64,000 nucleotides of DNA, from the NCBI RefSeq assembly GCF_000379025.1, contig NZ_KB900620.1:54802-118801 (forward strand). Direction: 5' to 3'. Source of the stretch: Orenia marismortui DSM 5156 (GTDB lineage: Bacteria; Bacillota; Halanaerobiia; Halobacteroidales; Halobacteroidaceae). Position 1 is the stretch's first letter; every line of letters starts with the position of its first letter. Shown piece after piece: positions 1-8,753 of this stretch. Made by a program: the position numbers and the translations under genes. Below the pieces are notes generated by a model. It was not told where the DNA came from. It worked only from the letters and a program-made list of their open reading frames with translations, and searched no databases.

Positions 1-242
1 TTTTCTAATAAGTTTTCACCTTTAAAATTTATCTCTCCACCTACTATCTTTCCTGGTGGGGTCGGGATTAATTGCATAATTGATGCTGAAGTTACACTCT
101 TACCTGAACCAGATTCACCTACAATCCCTAAGGTTTCACCTTTATTAATACTAAAGCTAACACCATCTACAGCCTTTACTACTCCTTTATCTAAAAAGAA
201 ATGTGTCTTTAAATCTTTTACCTCTAATATTTTTTCACTCAT
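1..242 (-). CDS. dppD: Peptide/nickel ABC transporter ATP-binding subunit (DppD/OppD type), N-terminal part
   Basis: Only the first 80 or so codons lie in the window; the gene runs off the left edge. The ATG follows a clear GGAGGTGAG ribosome site. The fragment reads [16 protein letters not shown] and carries the Walker A motif GESGSGKS near residues 39-46, with the spacing seen in DppD/OppD cytoplasmic ATPases that energise oligopeptide or nickel importers. It is the third cistron after dppB and dppC. A binding protein is not visible, so the substrate (peptide, Ni or other) cannot be told. The family assignment is strong; the Dpp versus Opp name is conventional. Confidence 0.88.
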   Translation of the reverse strand, partial: MSEKILEVKDLKTHFFLDKGVVKAVDGVSFSINKGETLGIVGESGSGKSVTSASIMQLIPTPPGKIVGGEINFKGENLLE

Positions 243-255
243 CTTCTCACCTCCG

Positions 256-341
256 TTAGTACTTATTAGCTGCTAGCTATTAATGCTTGGCTACTAGCTT
301 AATTCTTTTAATCTTTACGCTATTAGCCAATAGCTAGTGAC
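256..341. repeat. TAGC-word intergenic repeat
   Basis: The gap between dppC and dppD is filled with reiterated short words such as TTAGC, CTAGCTA and AGCCAATAGCTAG that can fold back on each other. Related words (AGCCAATAGCTA, TAGCTAGTAGCC) occur near 16397-16440 and more weakly near 3928-3972. It looks like a dispersed intergenic repeat and does not code. The family identity is by eye only. Confidence 0.45.
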
Positions 342-345
342 TAAT

Positions 346-1263
346 TTATTTATCTTTCATCTTAGGATCTAAGGCATCTCTTAATCCATCACCAAATAAG
401 TTAAATCCTAATACCGTAATTGCAATTGCTAAACCTGGAAAAATCATCATTCTTGGTTCACTTCTTAAATACTCTTTACCCGTACTTAACATTAATCCCC
501 AACTTGGAATTGGAGGTTGTATACCAATCCCTAAGAAACTAAGGCCAGCCTCTGCCAAAATAGCACTAGCCACACCTAAAGTAATTGTAACAATAATTGG
601 AGCTAGAGTATTTGGAATAACATGCTTCATAATAATTCTAAAATCATTGGCTCCTAAAGATTTAGCAGCTTCTACATATTCTTCTTCTTTCAAAGACATT
701 ACTTGTCCTCTAACAATCCGAGCCAAACCTGGCCAACTTATCAAACCTAAAGCCACAAATATCTTCTCTACACCTGGATCTTGAAATACAGCTATAATAG
801 CAATCGCAAATAACATAAAAGGAAAAGCCAAGAAAACATTAATCAAATATGAAACAATATCATCAACTAATCCTCCATAATAACCTGCTACTGCCCCCAA
901 AGCTATACCAATTATTAAAGCTATTACTTGGGTAATAAATCCAACTGTTAAAGAAATACGTGCACCATAAATAATTCTACTGAATATATCACGACCCAAT
1001 TTATCAGTTCCAAAAGGATGTTGTAAACTTGGTCCTTGCATAGATAACTCTACCTTACCATCTTCCATAACTGGAGAATAATAAGGATCATGCGGAGCAA
1101 TTACAGGTGCCAATAAAGCCAGTAACATTAAAGTCACAGTAATAAACAATCCTACCATCGCCATTTTATTCTTTTTTAACCTTCTCCACCCATCACGCCA
1201 CGGGCTATGAACTTCTTGCTTGGAAACTTCTATTTTTTCATTAATCTCTGTTTTTGCTTCCAC
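346..1263 (-). CDS. dppC: Peptide/nickel ABC transporter permease (DppC type)
   Basis: A 305-residue inner-membrane permease that pairs with DppB to form the translocation channel of a DppBCDF-type importer. It has an N-terminal cytoplasmic tail, a membrane helix near residues 34-56, a large extracytoplasmic loop (about 57-100) and a bundle of further helices. The conserved EAA loop that contacts the ATPase is EYVEAAKSLGAND at 195-207. The start is a GTG placed 8 bases after AGGAGG. It lies 59 bases after dppB and about 100 bases before dppD, so the three form one operon. Substrate is unknown. Confidence 0.93.
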   Translation of the reverse strand: MEAKTEINEKIEVSKQEVHSPWRDGWRRLKKNKMAMVGLFITVTLMLLALLAPVIAPHDPYYSPVMEDGKVELSMQGPSLQHPFGTDKLGRDIFSRIIYGARISLTVGFITQVIALIIGIALGAVAGYYGGLVDDIVSYLINVFLAFPFMLFAIAIIAVFQDPGVEKIFVALGLISWPGLARIVRGQVMSLKEEEYVEAAKSLGANDFRIIMKHVIPNTLAPIIVTITLGVASAILAEAGLSFLGIGIQPPIPSWGLMLSTGKEYLRSEPRMMIFPGLAIAITVLGFNLFGDGLRDALDPKMKDK

Positions 1264-1322
1264 TACTGATACCTCCTTTTTCTACTTCCTCGATCAAGCC
1301 TTGACTAACTATATATATATTA

Positions 1323-2246
1323 TTACTCATATCTAATTCTTGGATCTAATACTCCATAACTTAAATCAACTAATAGGTTAACTACAATAAAGATTGCTGC
1401 TAAGAATAATACCGTCCCTTGAATTAGTGGGAAGTCTCTTTTCATTACAGCATCTACAGCCATTCGACCAACACCTGGCCAAGAAAATACCTTTTCAGTT
1501 ATAACTGTACCACCTAATAAATAACCCAACTGTGTACCAATAACTGTAATAACTGGTATTAAAGCATTTCGTAATGCATGTTTAATAACTACAACTCTTT
1601 CCGCTAAACCTTTTGCTCTAGCTGTTTTAATATAGTCTTTACCAATTACCTCTAACATACTAGAACGAGTCATTCTTGCTATACGAGCAGCTTGTCTACT
1701 CCCCAAAGCCAAAGCTGGTAAAAGTAAATGCTGCCATGTTCCATAGCCACCTACTGGTAATAAGTCTAGATTTAGTGCAAGTACCCAAATCAAAATTAAA
1801 CCTAACCAATAAACTGGCATTGAAACACCTACCATAGCTAAAGTCATAAATACATAGTCTAATATTGAATAGGGTTTAATAGCAGAAATAACTCCGGCCG
1901 TTACTCCTAAAACAATAGAGATGACCATAGCACCAAAAGCTAATTGAGCCGTAGCAGGAAAACGTTCTATTATCATTTCTGTTACTGGTCTCTTAGAAGT
2001 AAAAGATTCTCCTAAGTCACCTTTGAATAACCTCCCAATAAACCTAAAATACTGAATATATAGAGGGTCATTTAATCCCATCTCTTCTCTAATCATTTCA
2101 ATTGTATCAGGATCTGCATGTTGACCCATAGCTATTCTTACTGGATCTCCTGGAACAAAAACAAAATTCAGCAAGAACACTATTGTAGCAAGACCAATTA
2201 AAATTGGAACCGCCATTAAGCTCTTACGTAAAATATAAGTTAACAT
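1323..2246 (-). CDS. dppB: Peptide/nickel ABC transporter permease (DppB type)
   Basis: The first permease of the importer, 307 residues. An upstream in-frame ATG would add MKGGKI, but those codons are the ribosome site itself (AAGGTGG), so the ATG at 2246 (MLTYILRK) is the better start. Features typical of DppB are the N-terminal helix, the FVPGDPVR segment, helices through the middle and the EAA-like loop DYIKTARAKGL near 204-214. It is the first gene after a strong promoter about 370 bases upstream. No substrate-binding protein gene is linked here, which is unusual for this family. Confidence 0.93.
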   Translation of the reverse strand: MLTYILRKSLMAVPILIGLATIVFLLNFVFVPGDPVRIAMGQHADPDTIEMIREEMGLNDPLYIQYFRFIGRLFKGDLGESFTSKRPVTEMIIERFPATAQLAFGAMVISIVLGVTAGVISAIKPYSILDYVFMTLAMVGVSMPVYWLGLILIWVLALNLDLLPVGGYGTWQHLLLPALALGSRQAARIARMTRSSMLEVIGKDYIKTARAKGLAERVVVIKHALRNALIPVITVIGTQLGYLLGGTVITEKVFSWPGVGRMAVDAVMKRDFPLIQGTVLFLAAIFIVVNLLVDLSYGVLDPRIRYE

Positions 2247-2622
2247 GATTTTACCACCTTTCATTACACTAATAATTTATTCTTAATAATTACTATTAAT
2301 ATATTTATTAATTAAAAAAATCTAATAGAACGCAAAAATGTAATTAACCCCTAAAAAAGAAAAAAATACCATAAGTTGCACACGAATGATAAATTTAAAA
2401 GATTATATCCTTTTAAGGTGATTTAAAGATCACTTATAGTAGCCCTTAAAAACAACAATTTACTGTAAATGTCATAACAAAAAATTTAAAAATAACTTTT
2501 CCTATCTATTACTTTATAATAATTTCTAGGTTACTTAGATAAGTCACCCCTTATTACAAGCTAAATTTGACACCTCCCTTTACACAAGGAAAACGATATA
2601 GATATGAATTTACAACAATATA
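2247..2622 (-). other. Long untranslated leader of the dpp operon
   Basis: No open frame is evident between the promoter at 2623-2651 and dppB. The leader holds a Shine-Dalgarno-like GGGAGGTG near 2570 that is followed at once by a stop codon, and otherwise A+T-rich sequence. I recognise no riboswitch class. A lost binding-protein gene or a regulatory leader are both possible. Confidence 0.35.
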
Positions 2623-2651
2623 ATTATATATTTTTTTTAATTCTTTGTCAA
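2623..2651 (-). promoter_or_regulatory. Near-consensus sigma-A promoter for dppBCD
   Basis: Reading the minus strand, TTGACA (2646-2651) is followed after exactly 17 bases by TATAAT (2623-2628). Both hexamers match the vegetative consensus perfectly. The predicted start of transcription is near 2615, in the right orientation for dppB. Confidence 0.75.
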
Positions 2652-2697
2652 ATATATGCTGTTTATAGGCTTTTCTAATTAAGCAATATATACTTTT

Positions 2698-3258
2698 CTA
2701 TCTTTCATAAATATATCTATATCTAGAGTATATTTTTTTAACTTTATGAACATATTCTCTAGTTTCAAGAAATGGAATTTGATCTAAATTAGCATGGCTA
2801 CCATCCCAATCCCTATTTTTAAGCCATTTATCAACATTTCCTTCTCCACCATTATATGCTGCCAACATGACTGCTATATTATCATTAAATCTATTCTTCA
2901 ATTTGGCTATATACCATGTACCATATTTAATATTAATTTCTGGATTATATAACATATCACTGTGAAAATCACTAACATTTATCATCTCAGCAATCCATTT
3001 GCCAGTTTCTGGCATAATCTGCATTAAACCTCTAGCACCTTTATTAGAAGTAGCCTCTAAATCAAACTTACTTTCAACATATATTATAGAAATAACTAAA
3101 TAAGGATCTAAATTATATTTTTTAGCTTCCCTAACTATTATTTCTTCATATTTAATAGGATATACAAATTTCAAAATTGTTCTATGATTTAATAAAGCAA
3201 AAACAATGATAAAAATCAATAATAACACAACAACTACTTTCCCAAAATTAATTACCAA
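2698..3258 (-). CDS. Membrane-anchored lytic transglycosylase (SLT domain)
   Basis: Cleaves peptidoglycan glycan strands by family knowledge (GH23 SLT/MltE-like). After an N-terminal hydrophobic anchor the catalytic domain shows YVESKFD with the catalytic Glu near residue 62, GARGLMQIMP, and AAYNGGEGNV, the three signature blocks of this fold. A TTG 21 bases further upstream (3279) keeps the frame open, but the TTG at 3258 has an AGGAG site 8 bases before it and is preferred, giving 186 residues. It is the last gene of the coaE group; a 38-bp palindrome separates the two. Probable roles are wall remodelling or spore germination/cortex work, which is inference. Confidence 0.85.
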   Translation of the reverse strand: MVINFGKVVVVLLLIFIIVFALLNHRTILKFVYPIKYEEIIVREAKKYNLDPYLVISIIYVESKFDLEATSNKGARGLMQIMPETGKWIAEMINVSDFHSDMLYNPEINIKYGTWYIAKLKNRFNDNIAVMLAAYNGGEGNVDKWLKNRDWDGSHANLDQIPFLETREYVHKVKKIYSRYRYIYER

Positions 3259-3283
3259 AATTAACACTCCTATAATCAATTTT

Positions 3284-3321
3284 AAGATTAAGTTTGATTT
3301 ATATAAATCAAACTTAATCTT
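3284..3321. repeat. 38-bp perfect palindrome at the coaE stop codon
   Basis: Arms of 19 bases (3284-3302 and 3303-3321) are exact reverse complements with no spacer. The coaE stop codon lies inside the right arm and the transglycosylase start is just downstream. No T-run follows on either strand, so it is more likely an intercistronic stabilising or attenuating hairpin than a classical terminator. Confidence 0.7.
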
Positions 3322-3904
3322 CTTTCAAATCTTCCCATAATTTTTTTACTTTAATTTTTAGTTCATCTTTACTACCATTATTATTAATAATTATATTAGC
3401 ATATCTTCTTTTTTCTTTTAATGGAATTTGAGATTGAATTTTGGCAATAGCTGATTCTTTATCTATCTCATCTCTTTTCATTAGCCTCTTTATCTGTACT
3501 TCTCTATCTACATATACCAAACAAATCTGATCAAAGAGATCAAGCATATCGGCCTCAATCAATAATGGTACATCTACAATTATTATGTCGCTTATGTTAG
3601 CTAATCTATCCATTTCCTCTTTAATTTTAGTAATTATAATTGGATGAGAAATCTCATCGAGCAACTCTTTAGCTTGATGATCATTAAATATTATCTTCCC
3701 TAATTTTTGGCGATTTATCTCTTTATTATCTAATAGTATCTCTTCACCAAACTCTTCAACTATCCTTTGCCATAGCTCTTTTTCTGCTTCCATTAACTTA
3801 TGAGCAACCTGGTCTGCATCTATTACAGTAGCACCAAACTCCTTTAGATAATTTGAGACTGTACTCTTACCACTAGAAATCCCACCAGTTAAACCAATTT
3901 TCAA
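3314..3904 (-). CDS. coaE: Dephospho-CoA kinase
   Basis: Phosphorylates the 3'-hydroxyl of dephospho-CoA, the last step of coenzyme A synthesis, in the cytoplasm. The 196-residue length is standard. MKIGLTGGISSGKST holds the P-loop GGISSGKS (7-14), followed by DADQVAH and IIVDVPLLIEADM, all typical of CoaE. The start is a TTG after AAAGGAGAG. The gene follows ytaF, the same order as the mutM-ytaF-coaE cluster of Bacillus, which supports the assignment. Confidence 0.95.
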   Translation of the reverse strand: MKIGLTGGISSGKSTVSNYLKEFGATVIDADQVAHKLMEAEKELWQRIVEEFGEEILLDNKEINRQKLGKIIFNDHQAKELLDEISHPIIITKIKEEMDRLANISDIIIVDVPLLIEADMLDLFDQICLVYVDREVQIKRLMKRDEIDKESAIAKIQSQIPLKEKRRYANIIINNNGSKDELKIKVKKLWEDLKED

Positions 3905-3927
3905 TTTTAACTCTCCTTTTCTATATT

Positions 3928-3970
3928 TGATCCTTAGCTGTTGACTATTAACTTCTCGCTAATGGCCAGT
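3928..3970. repeat. Short TTAGC/ACTATTAAC word repeat
   Basis: The coaE-ytaF gap contains words (TTAGCTGTTGACTATTAACT, CTAATGGCCAG) resembling the repeats near 256-341 and 16397-16440. It is short and degenerate, with no coding potential. Confidence 0.3.
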
Positions 3971-4612
3971 TTAGTAAAATTTTAAAAGCCCTAATAAAAT
4001 TAAAATTATACCTGGTAATAATCTAATTTTATCATTTAATAATACAGATTCCATATGCTTTCCTAAATAAATTCCTCCAGATAATAAGAAAAATTTAAAG
4101 ATACTAATAGATAGGGCAGTTATAATAGAATTATATCCAGTCATTGCTGCTGCAATACCTGCTCCAAAAGCATCTAAAGCTAAAGCCACTCCCAAAAATA
4201 CAGCTTCCTTATTACTAATCGCTCCAGAATAATCCATATCTGCTTTAATGGGCTCCCTTAAAATATTTATAATCAATCCTAATGACTCAATTTTAAGACT
4301 AAAAATTTCTTTGGGAGCTTCTCTATGATCACTATTCTTATGTATAAATTCTATAAGCGATTGATAAAAGAGCCAAATACCAATAATAATCAACAATCCA
4401 CCCCCAGCTTTCTCTGCTAAATTTGGCGAAAGAAAACCAGCTAATAAATTACCTAAACTCATAGATACTAACATAGTAATTCCTGAAGCACAACTAATTA
4501 TTAAAATAGGCAAAAAAGTAATCTCTATCTTCTTCAATCCATAAGTAATTCCAACTATAAAGCCATCTAAACTAACTGCTAATGCTAAAATAAATATAGG
4601 CAAAATAGCCAT
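3971..4612 (-). CDS. ytaF: Sporulation membrane protein YtaF (MntP-like family)
   Basis: A 213-residue polytopic membrane protein with six predicted helices in two related halves. Motifs LALAVSLDGFIVGITYGL near the N-terminus and VALALDAFGAGIAAAMTG in the second half carry the paired Asp residues (DGF, DAFGAG) typical of the MntP/YtaF manganese-efflux superfamily. Its position next to coaE and mutM matches ytaF of endospore formers; transport activity of YtaF itself is not established. The ATG follows a GGGGGG ribosome site. The 68-base gap to the ABC-F gene suggests one operon. Confidence 0.88.
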   Translation of the reverse strand: MAILPIFILALAVSLDGFIVGITYGLKKIEITFLPILIISCASGITMLVSMSLGNLLAGFLSPNLAEKAGGGLLIIIGIWLFYQSLIEFIHKNSDHREAPKEIFSLKIESLGLIINILREPIKADMDYSGAISNKEAVFLGVALALDAFGAGIAAAMTGYNSIITALSISIFKFFLLSGGIYLGKHMESVLLNDKIRLLPGIILILLGLLKFY

Positions 4613-4680
4613 ATTAATCCCCCCTTCATCATAACTCTAATATCTATAGTTAGAGTATGACAAAGGAGAGAACAATGTGA

Positions 4681-6534
4681 TTAAATAGCTTCTTCCCATA
4701 TAATGTAATATTCTTCTAATTCTTTTTTTGCATTTTGATATTCCTCAGTTAATTCAGCTAATTTATCAGAATCCATACAGAATTCTTCAAGGTTAAATTT
4801 CTTCTCCAAGTCTAATACTTTAGTCTCTAAATTCATAATATCTTCTTCCAACTTCTCTAAATCAACCTTTTTCTTCTTCTCTTTTACGGTATTTTTAATG
4901 ATTTTATCTTTTTTCATCTTCTCTTTAATTGCTTTCTCTTCTAAAACTTTTAAATACTGTTTACGGTAGGAAGAATAATTACCTAAGTACTCTACTAAGG
5001 TCTTCTCTTGTAGAGCAAATACCTTATTAATTAACTTATCTAAGAAATAGCGATCATGAGAGATCATCAAAATAGTTCCTGGAAATTCTTTTAAAGCTTC
5101 TTCTAATAGTTCTTTTGATTGAATATCAAGATGATTTGTCGGCTCATCTAATAATAATAGATTAAAATCTTGAACTGACAGCTTAGCTAAGGCAAGCCTT
5201 CCTTTTTCCCCTCCGCTTAAAGTCCCTACCTTTCTTAAGACATCATCACCTTTAAATAAAAATCTAGCTAAAATATCACGAGCTTGACTTTTTGTTACAT
5301 CTTTAACCTTCATCATCTCTTCAATCAGATTATATTCTAAACTTAATTCTTCATGCTCTTGAGAAAAATAACCTACCTTTACTTTAGTACCAAATTTAAT
5401 CTTGCCTGTTTTATGATCTATCTTATCTAATAAAACTTTAAACAATGTTGACTTACCACTTCCATTAGACCCTACTAATGCTATCTTTTCACCACGATAA
5501 ATTTTAAAATTAACATCTCTAAAGATTAAATCATCTTCATAATATTTTACTAAACTATCAACTTCTACTACTTCTTCACCACTTACAGTCTCTGAATTAA
5601 ATTTAATCTTGGCTTTGCTAAGAGTAGGAGGCTTAGGAATTCTCTCCATTCTATCTAATTGCTTTTGCCTTCCTCTAGCCTGCTTAGACTTAATACCAGC
5701 TTTATACTTCCTAATATAAGCTTCTGTCTTTTCAATCTTTTCTTGCTGCTTCTCATATTCTCGTTGCCAAGTTAATAACCGTTGAGGCTTTTCTTTTAAA
5801 TAAAATGAATAATTGCCTTTATACTTTTCTAAACGCCCCTTTTCTAATTCCCAAACTCTATTAACTACCTTATCCAAGAAGTAACGGTCATGAGAAATAA
5901 TAACCATAGCTCCAGGATAACTAATTAGATAGTCTTCTAACCATTCTTTAGATTCTAGATCAAGATGGTTAGTAGGTTCATCTAATAATAATAATTCAGG
6001 TTCTTGTAATAATAATTTTGCTAAAGCAGCTCTTGTCTTCTCTCCACCACTGAAATTTGATAATTTAGAAGTAAAATAACTTTCCGAAAACCCTAACCCC
6101 TTAAGTACTCCCTTAATTCTGCTTTCAATTTGATAACCACCACTCTTTTCATATTTTTCTCTTAAGCGGCTATAACGATTCATTACTTTCTCTAAATCTT
6201 GGGTCTTGCTCATCTCTAATTCTAAATCCCTTAACTTCTCTTCTAATCTAAAAACATCCTCAAATACTGTTAACATCTCTTCATAAAGAGGATTATCTAA
6301 TTGCAAGCCAAAATCTTGGGCTAAATAACCTATATCTAAATCATTACTGCTTAATAATTCTCCATCATCTAAATACTCTTGACCAATAAAAATTTTCATT
6401 AGTGTAGACTTACCCGTTCCATTGACACCAATTAACCCAACTCTATCTTTTTTGGCAATCTGCAATGATATATCTTCAAAGATCACTTTTTCTGGGTAAT
6501 ATTTACTTGCCCCACTTAACCTCAATAGTCCCAT
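4681..6534 (-). CDS. ABC-F family ATPase (YdiF/Uup-like)
   Basis: A 617-residue soluble protein with two ABC ATPase domains and no membrane segments, as in ABC-F proteins that act on the ribosome. First domain: Walker A GVNGTGKST near 36-44 and signature FSGGEKTR. Second domain: GSNGSGKST and LSGGEKGR. Each has the LLLDEPTNHLD Walker B. A charged linker joins them and a Lys/Glu-rich coiled-coil tail (about 535-617) resembles the Uup/YdiF C-terminal domain. Its ATG lies 6 bases after the mutM stop, and its ribosome site overlaps the end of mutM, so translation is probably coupled. Antibiotic resistance versus translational housekeeping cannot be told from sequence. Confidence 0.92.
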   Translation of the reverse strand: MGLLRLSGASKYYPEKVIFEDISLQIAKKDRVGLIGVNGTGKSTLMKIFIGQEYLDDGELLSSNDLDIGYLAQDFGLQLDNPLYEEMLTVFEDVFRLEEKLRDLELEMSKTQDLEKVMNRYSRLREKYEKSGGYQIESRIKGVLKGLGFSESYFTSKLSNFSGGEKTRAALAKLLLQEPELLLLDEPTNHLDLESKEWLEDYLISYPGAMVIISHDRYFLDKVVNRVWELEKGRLEKYKGNYSFYLKEKPQRLLTWQREYEKQQEKIEKTEAYIRKYKAGIKSKQARGRQKQLDRMERIPKPPTLSKAKIKFNSETVSGEEVVEVDSLVKYYEDDLIFRDVNFKIYRGEKIALVGSNGSGKSTLFKVLLDKIDHKTGKIKFGTKVKVGYFSQEHEELSLEYNLIEEMMKVKDVTKSQARDILARFLFKGDDVLRKVGTLSGGEKGRLALAKLSVQDFNLLLLDEPTNHLDIQSKELLEEALKEFPGTILMISHDRYFLDKLINKVFALQEKTLVEYLGNYSSYRKQYLKVLEEKAIKEKMKKDKIIKNTVKEKKKKVDLEKLEEDIMNLETKVLDLEKKFNLEEFCMDSDKLAELTEEYQNAKKELEEYYIIWEEAI

Positions 6535-6540
6535 TTCAAA

Positions 6541-7368
6541 TTATTCCCCCTGCTCTTGACAATTCGGACAAAAATAAGTTCCACGTCCTCCTACTTTAAT
6601 CTTTTCTAATTTTGTACCACATTCACTACATTCTTCTCCTGCTTTATCATAAACCATTAAATAATTTTGATGACTACCTGACTCTCCACTAGCATCTACA
6701 TAATCCCACTTGGTAGTACCTCTATGCTCAATCCCATCACTTAAGACCTTACGAATAGCATAATATAAATTACTACTTTCTTTTTCAGTAATTGTATCAG
6801 CAGTTCTTAAAGGATGAATCTTAGATAAGAATAAAGCTTCATCAACATAAATATTTCCCAATCCAGCTAAAAATCTTTGATTTAGAAGTAATGGTTTTAT
6901 TTTACCTCTACGAGTGGAAAGCATCTCTTTAAACTTCTCTAAAGTAAATTCATCACTTAAAGGCTCTGGACCTAATTTGGTTAAACTTCCAGCTTCATTT
7001 AAATCATCAACTAGATAAATTCGGGTGAATTTTCTTTTACTACCTAACCTTAATTCATCTCCATCCTTAAACTTAAAGAAGATACAGTCATACTTAGTAC
7101 TGGCAACTCCCGGTTCTGCATAGAAGAAATAACCTGTCATCCTCAAATGTCCAACAAGATATTCTCCACTATCTAATTCAATAATTATATATTTTCCTCT
7201 TCTTCTTACATTATTAATTTTAACATCAATTAATCTATTCTTAAACTCTTGACTATCTACATTAGCAATCAATTCTTCTCGTTTAACTTCTACATCTACA
7301 ATCTCTTTATCTAAAATTCTTGGATATAATGTATCTACTACAGTCTGTACTTCTGGTAGTTCAGGCAT
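6541..7368 (-). CDS. mutM: Formamidopyrimidine-DNA glycosylase
   Basis: Removes 8-oxoguanine and formamidopyrimidines from DNA and nicks the abasic site. The mature N-terminus MPELPEVQTV gives the catalytic Pro2 and Glu3. The helix-two-turn-helix region LLLNQRFLAGLGNIYVDEAL and a C-terminal zinc finger with Cys247, Cys250, Cys267 and Cys270 are intact. Length (275) is standard. AGGAGG precedes the ATG. It heads the mutM-abcF-ytaF-coaE group, as in Bacillus, where it follows polA. Confidence 0.96.
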   Translation of the reverse strand: MPELPEVQTVVDTLYPRILDKEIVDVEVKREELIANVDSQEFKNRLIDVKINNVRRRGKYIIIELDSGEYLVGHLRMTGYFFYAEPGVASTKYDCIFFKFKDGDELRLGSKRKFTRIYLVDDLNEAGSLTKLGPEPLSDEFTLEKFKEMLSTRRGKIKPLLLNQRFLAGLGNIYVDEALFLSKIHPLRTADTITEKESSNLYYAIRKVLSDGIEHRGTTKWDYVDASGESGSHQNYLMVYDKAGEECSECGTKLEKIKVGGRGTYFCPNCQEQGE

Positions 7369-7743
7369 TTTTCTCTTCCTCCTTTTTAAGTTTAAATAAT
7401 ATCATATATCAATAGAGAAATTAATTAGATAGGTAATGCAATAATTTTCATTTCCAAAACAAAGTAAAAGTCAGCTTCCGTCCTAAAAGAATACCTTACT
7501 TTTTACTATAGCAAAAATTCCATTAGGGAAAACTATTAGTACTTATTAATATAACCTTTAATTATCACCCTATAAATCAACTTTTAATTAAAATCAAGTT
7601 TATCATAATATAGCTCTTACTTTTCAAAGACCTTAAATAATAAAAATTACTGTTTGAATGAAAGAATAATTTTAAAATTTATTTGAAAAATAACCTTGTA
7701 CTTAATAATATCTTTAACCTTATTATTTTCATTATAACATACT
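7369..7743. other. Intergenic region upstream of mutM
   Basis: A+T-rich, with no open frame that I can support. It presumably carries the mutM promoter, but no hexamer pair stands out. A weak inverted repeat of AGTAAAA-type sequence lies near 7465-7505. Confidence 0.3.
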
Positions 7744-8169
7744 TTATTTTTTATTATCAAAATTTAGATTAATTATCTCCCATAACTTAGGGAATTTCTT
7801 TTTTAAAGAAATAGGTTTAAATTCATTATTAACAAAAGGATGAACAGTACTACCGCTTGTAAGTAGCTTATTATCCTCTACCCGAATTATCTCATATTCA
7901 AAGCTTACCTTAGTTCTACGTAGATCTTTAATCTTAGTAAAAATTCTAACTAAATCATCATACAAAGCTGGATGATGATAGTTACAGTGTGATTCTAAAA
8001 CTGGTAATAAGACACCCTTATCTTCTAAATCTCTATATGTCAAACCTTCTTCTCTTAAAAATTCTGTTCTCCCAACCTCGAACCAACGTAAGTAATTAGC
8101 ATAATAAACTACTCCCATCTTATCAGTTTCTTCATAAGTAACTCTAATCTCATGGCTATGTTCTTTCAT
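7744..8169 (-). CDS. Hotdog-fold acyl-CoA thioesterase (YbgC/4HBT-like)
   Basis: A 141-residue single hotdog domain. The segment TYEETDKMGVVYYANYLRWFE matches the YbgC/4-hydroxybenzoyl-CoA thioesterase active-site region, with the catalytic Asp in ETDKMG and the following YYANY. These enzymes hydrolyse short or medium acyl-CoA esters; the physiological substrate is not predictable. It follows a small zinc-ribbon gene on the same strand, with a 36-bp palindrome between them. Confidence 0.88.
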   Translation of the reverse strand: MKEHSHEIRVTYEETDKMGVVYYANYLRWFEVGRTEFLREEGLTYRDLEDKGVLLPVLESHCNYHHPALYDDLVRIFTKIKDLRRTKVSFEYEIIRVEDNKLLTSGSTVHPFVNNEFKPISLKKKFPKLWEIINLNFDNKK

Positions 8170-8190
8170 ATCTATCCCCTTTCACTTTTA

Positions 8191-8226
8191 AAGGTCTTTA
8201 ATCATAATATTATGATTAAAGACCTT
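8191..8226. repeat. 36-bp perfect palindrome between small zinc ribbon and thioesterase genes
   Basis: Two 18-base arms (8191-8208, 8209-8226) are exact reverse complements with no spacer, built on AAGGTCTTTAATCATAAT. It sits in the 60-base gap between two co-directional genes. No T-run follows on the minus strand, so it may partly terminate or stabilise the message. Confidence 0.7.
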
Positions 8227-8229
8227 ATA

Positions 8230-8436
8230 CTAATCTTCCCAACTATCTAAAATTGATTTTATCTCTTCATCCCAACCCATAGATACTTCTTCATAGTTAT
8301 GAAAGTTCTCTGGCTCAGCAACAGTCTTAGTATGACAAAGAGTACATTGAATACTGATATTATCACTATTCTCTCCTAATACATCATGTAAAGTATCCTG
8401 ATCACAAATTGGACAGTAATATAAACTCTCTTCCAT
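8230..8436 (-). CDS. Small zinc-ribbon protein
   Basis: A 68-residue acidic protein with two CxxC knuckles, Cys8/Cys11 (YYCPICDQ) and Cys31/Cys34 (IQCTLCHTK), that should bind one zinc. The C-terminal half is rich in Glu, Asp and Trp (ends ILDSWED). I do not recognise a named family; a nucleic-acid or protein-binding zinc ribbon is all that can be inferred. The gene has a good GGGGAAGATGG start region and lies upstream of the thioesterase. Confidence 0.7.
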   Translation of the reverse strand: MEESLYYCPICDQDTLHDVLGENSDNISIQCTLCHTKTVAEPENFHNYEEVSMGWDEEIKSILDSWED

Positions 8437-8539
8437 ACCATCTTCCCCTTTCTAAGCTTAGTTTAACTAAAGTTAGAAAGGATTATGACTTTAATTATTG
8501 GTAATTTGAAATTAAAAACTCAAACTCTCTCTAAGGGTC

Positions 8540-8710
8540 TAACGACCACTCCGTGATAAAAGAAATCTCCTAACCTCTCTCTTCCTATGAGTCTCAATGA
8601 GACTCTCCGTGGTCATCATCTTCATCTAAAAAGATTTATGAAGATAATTTCCCTTCTACAGAGAGAGGAACTTAAACCCCCTCTTAAGACTAAGAGGGAC
8701 TAGGGCGTTA
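8540..8710. repeat. Highly structured intergenic element
   Basis: Seven pairs of complementary segments fill about 170 bases. Outer: TAACG 8540-8544/CGTTA 8706-8710. Then GACCAC 8544-8549/GTGGTC 8609-8614, and hairpin 8589-8596/8598-8605 (GAGTCTCA). Next, ATCTTCAT 8618-8625/ATGAAGAT 8638-8645 and CCCTCTTA 8679-8686/TAAGAGGG 8691-8698. CCTCTCTCT 8574-8582 pairs with 8660-8668 across another stem. On the tldE side it is flanked by a low-complexity AATTGATAATGG-type word repeat. A MITE-like repeat or structured RNA is likely; I recognise no known class. Confidence 0.5.
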
Positions 8711-8753
8711 CGATGTTTTAATTCTCAATTATCCATTATCAATTCTAAATTTT

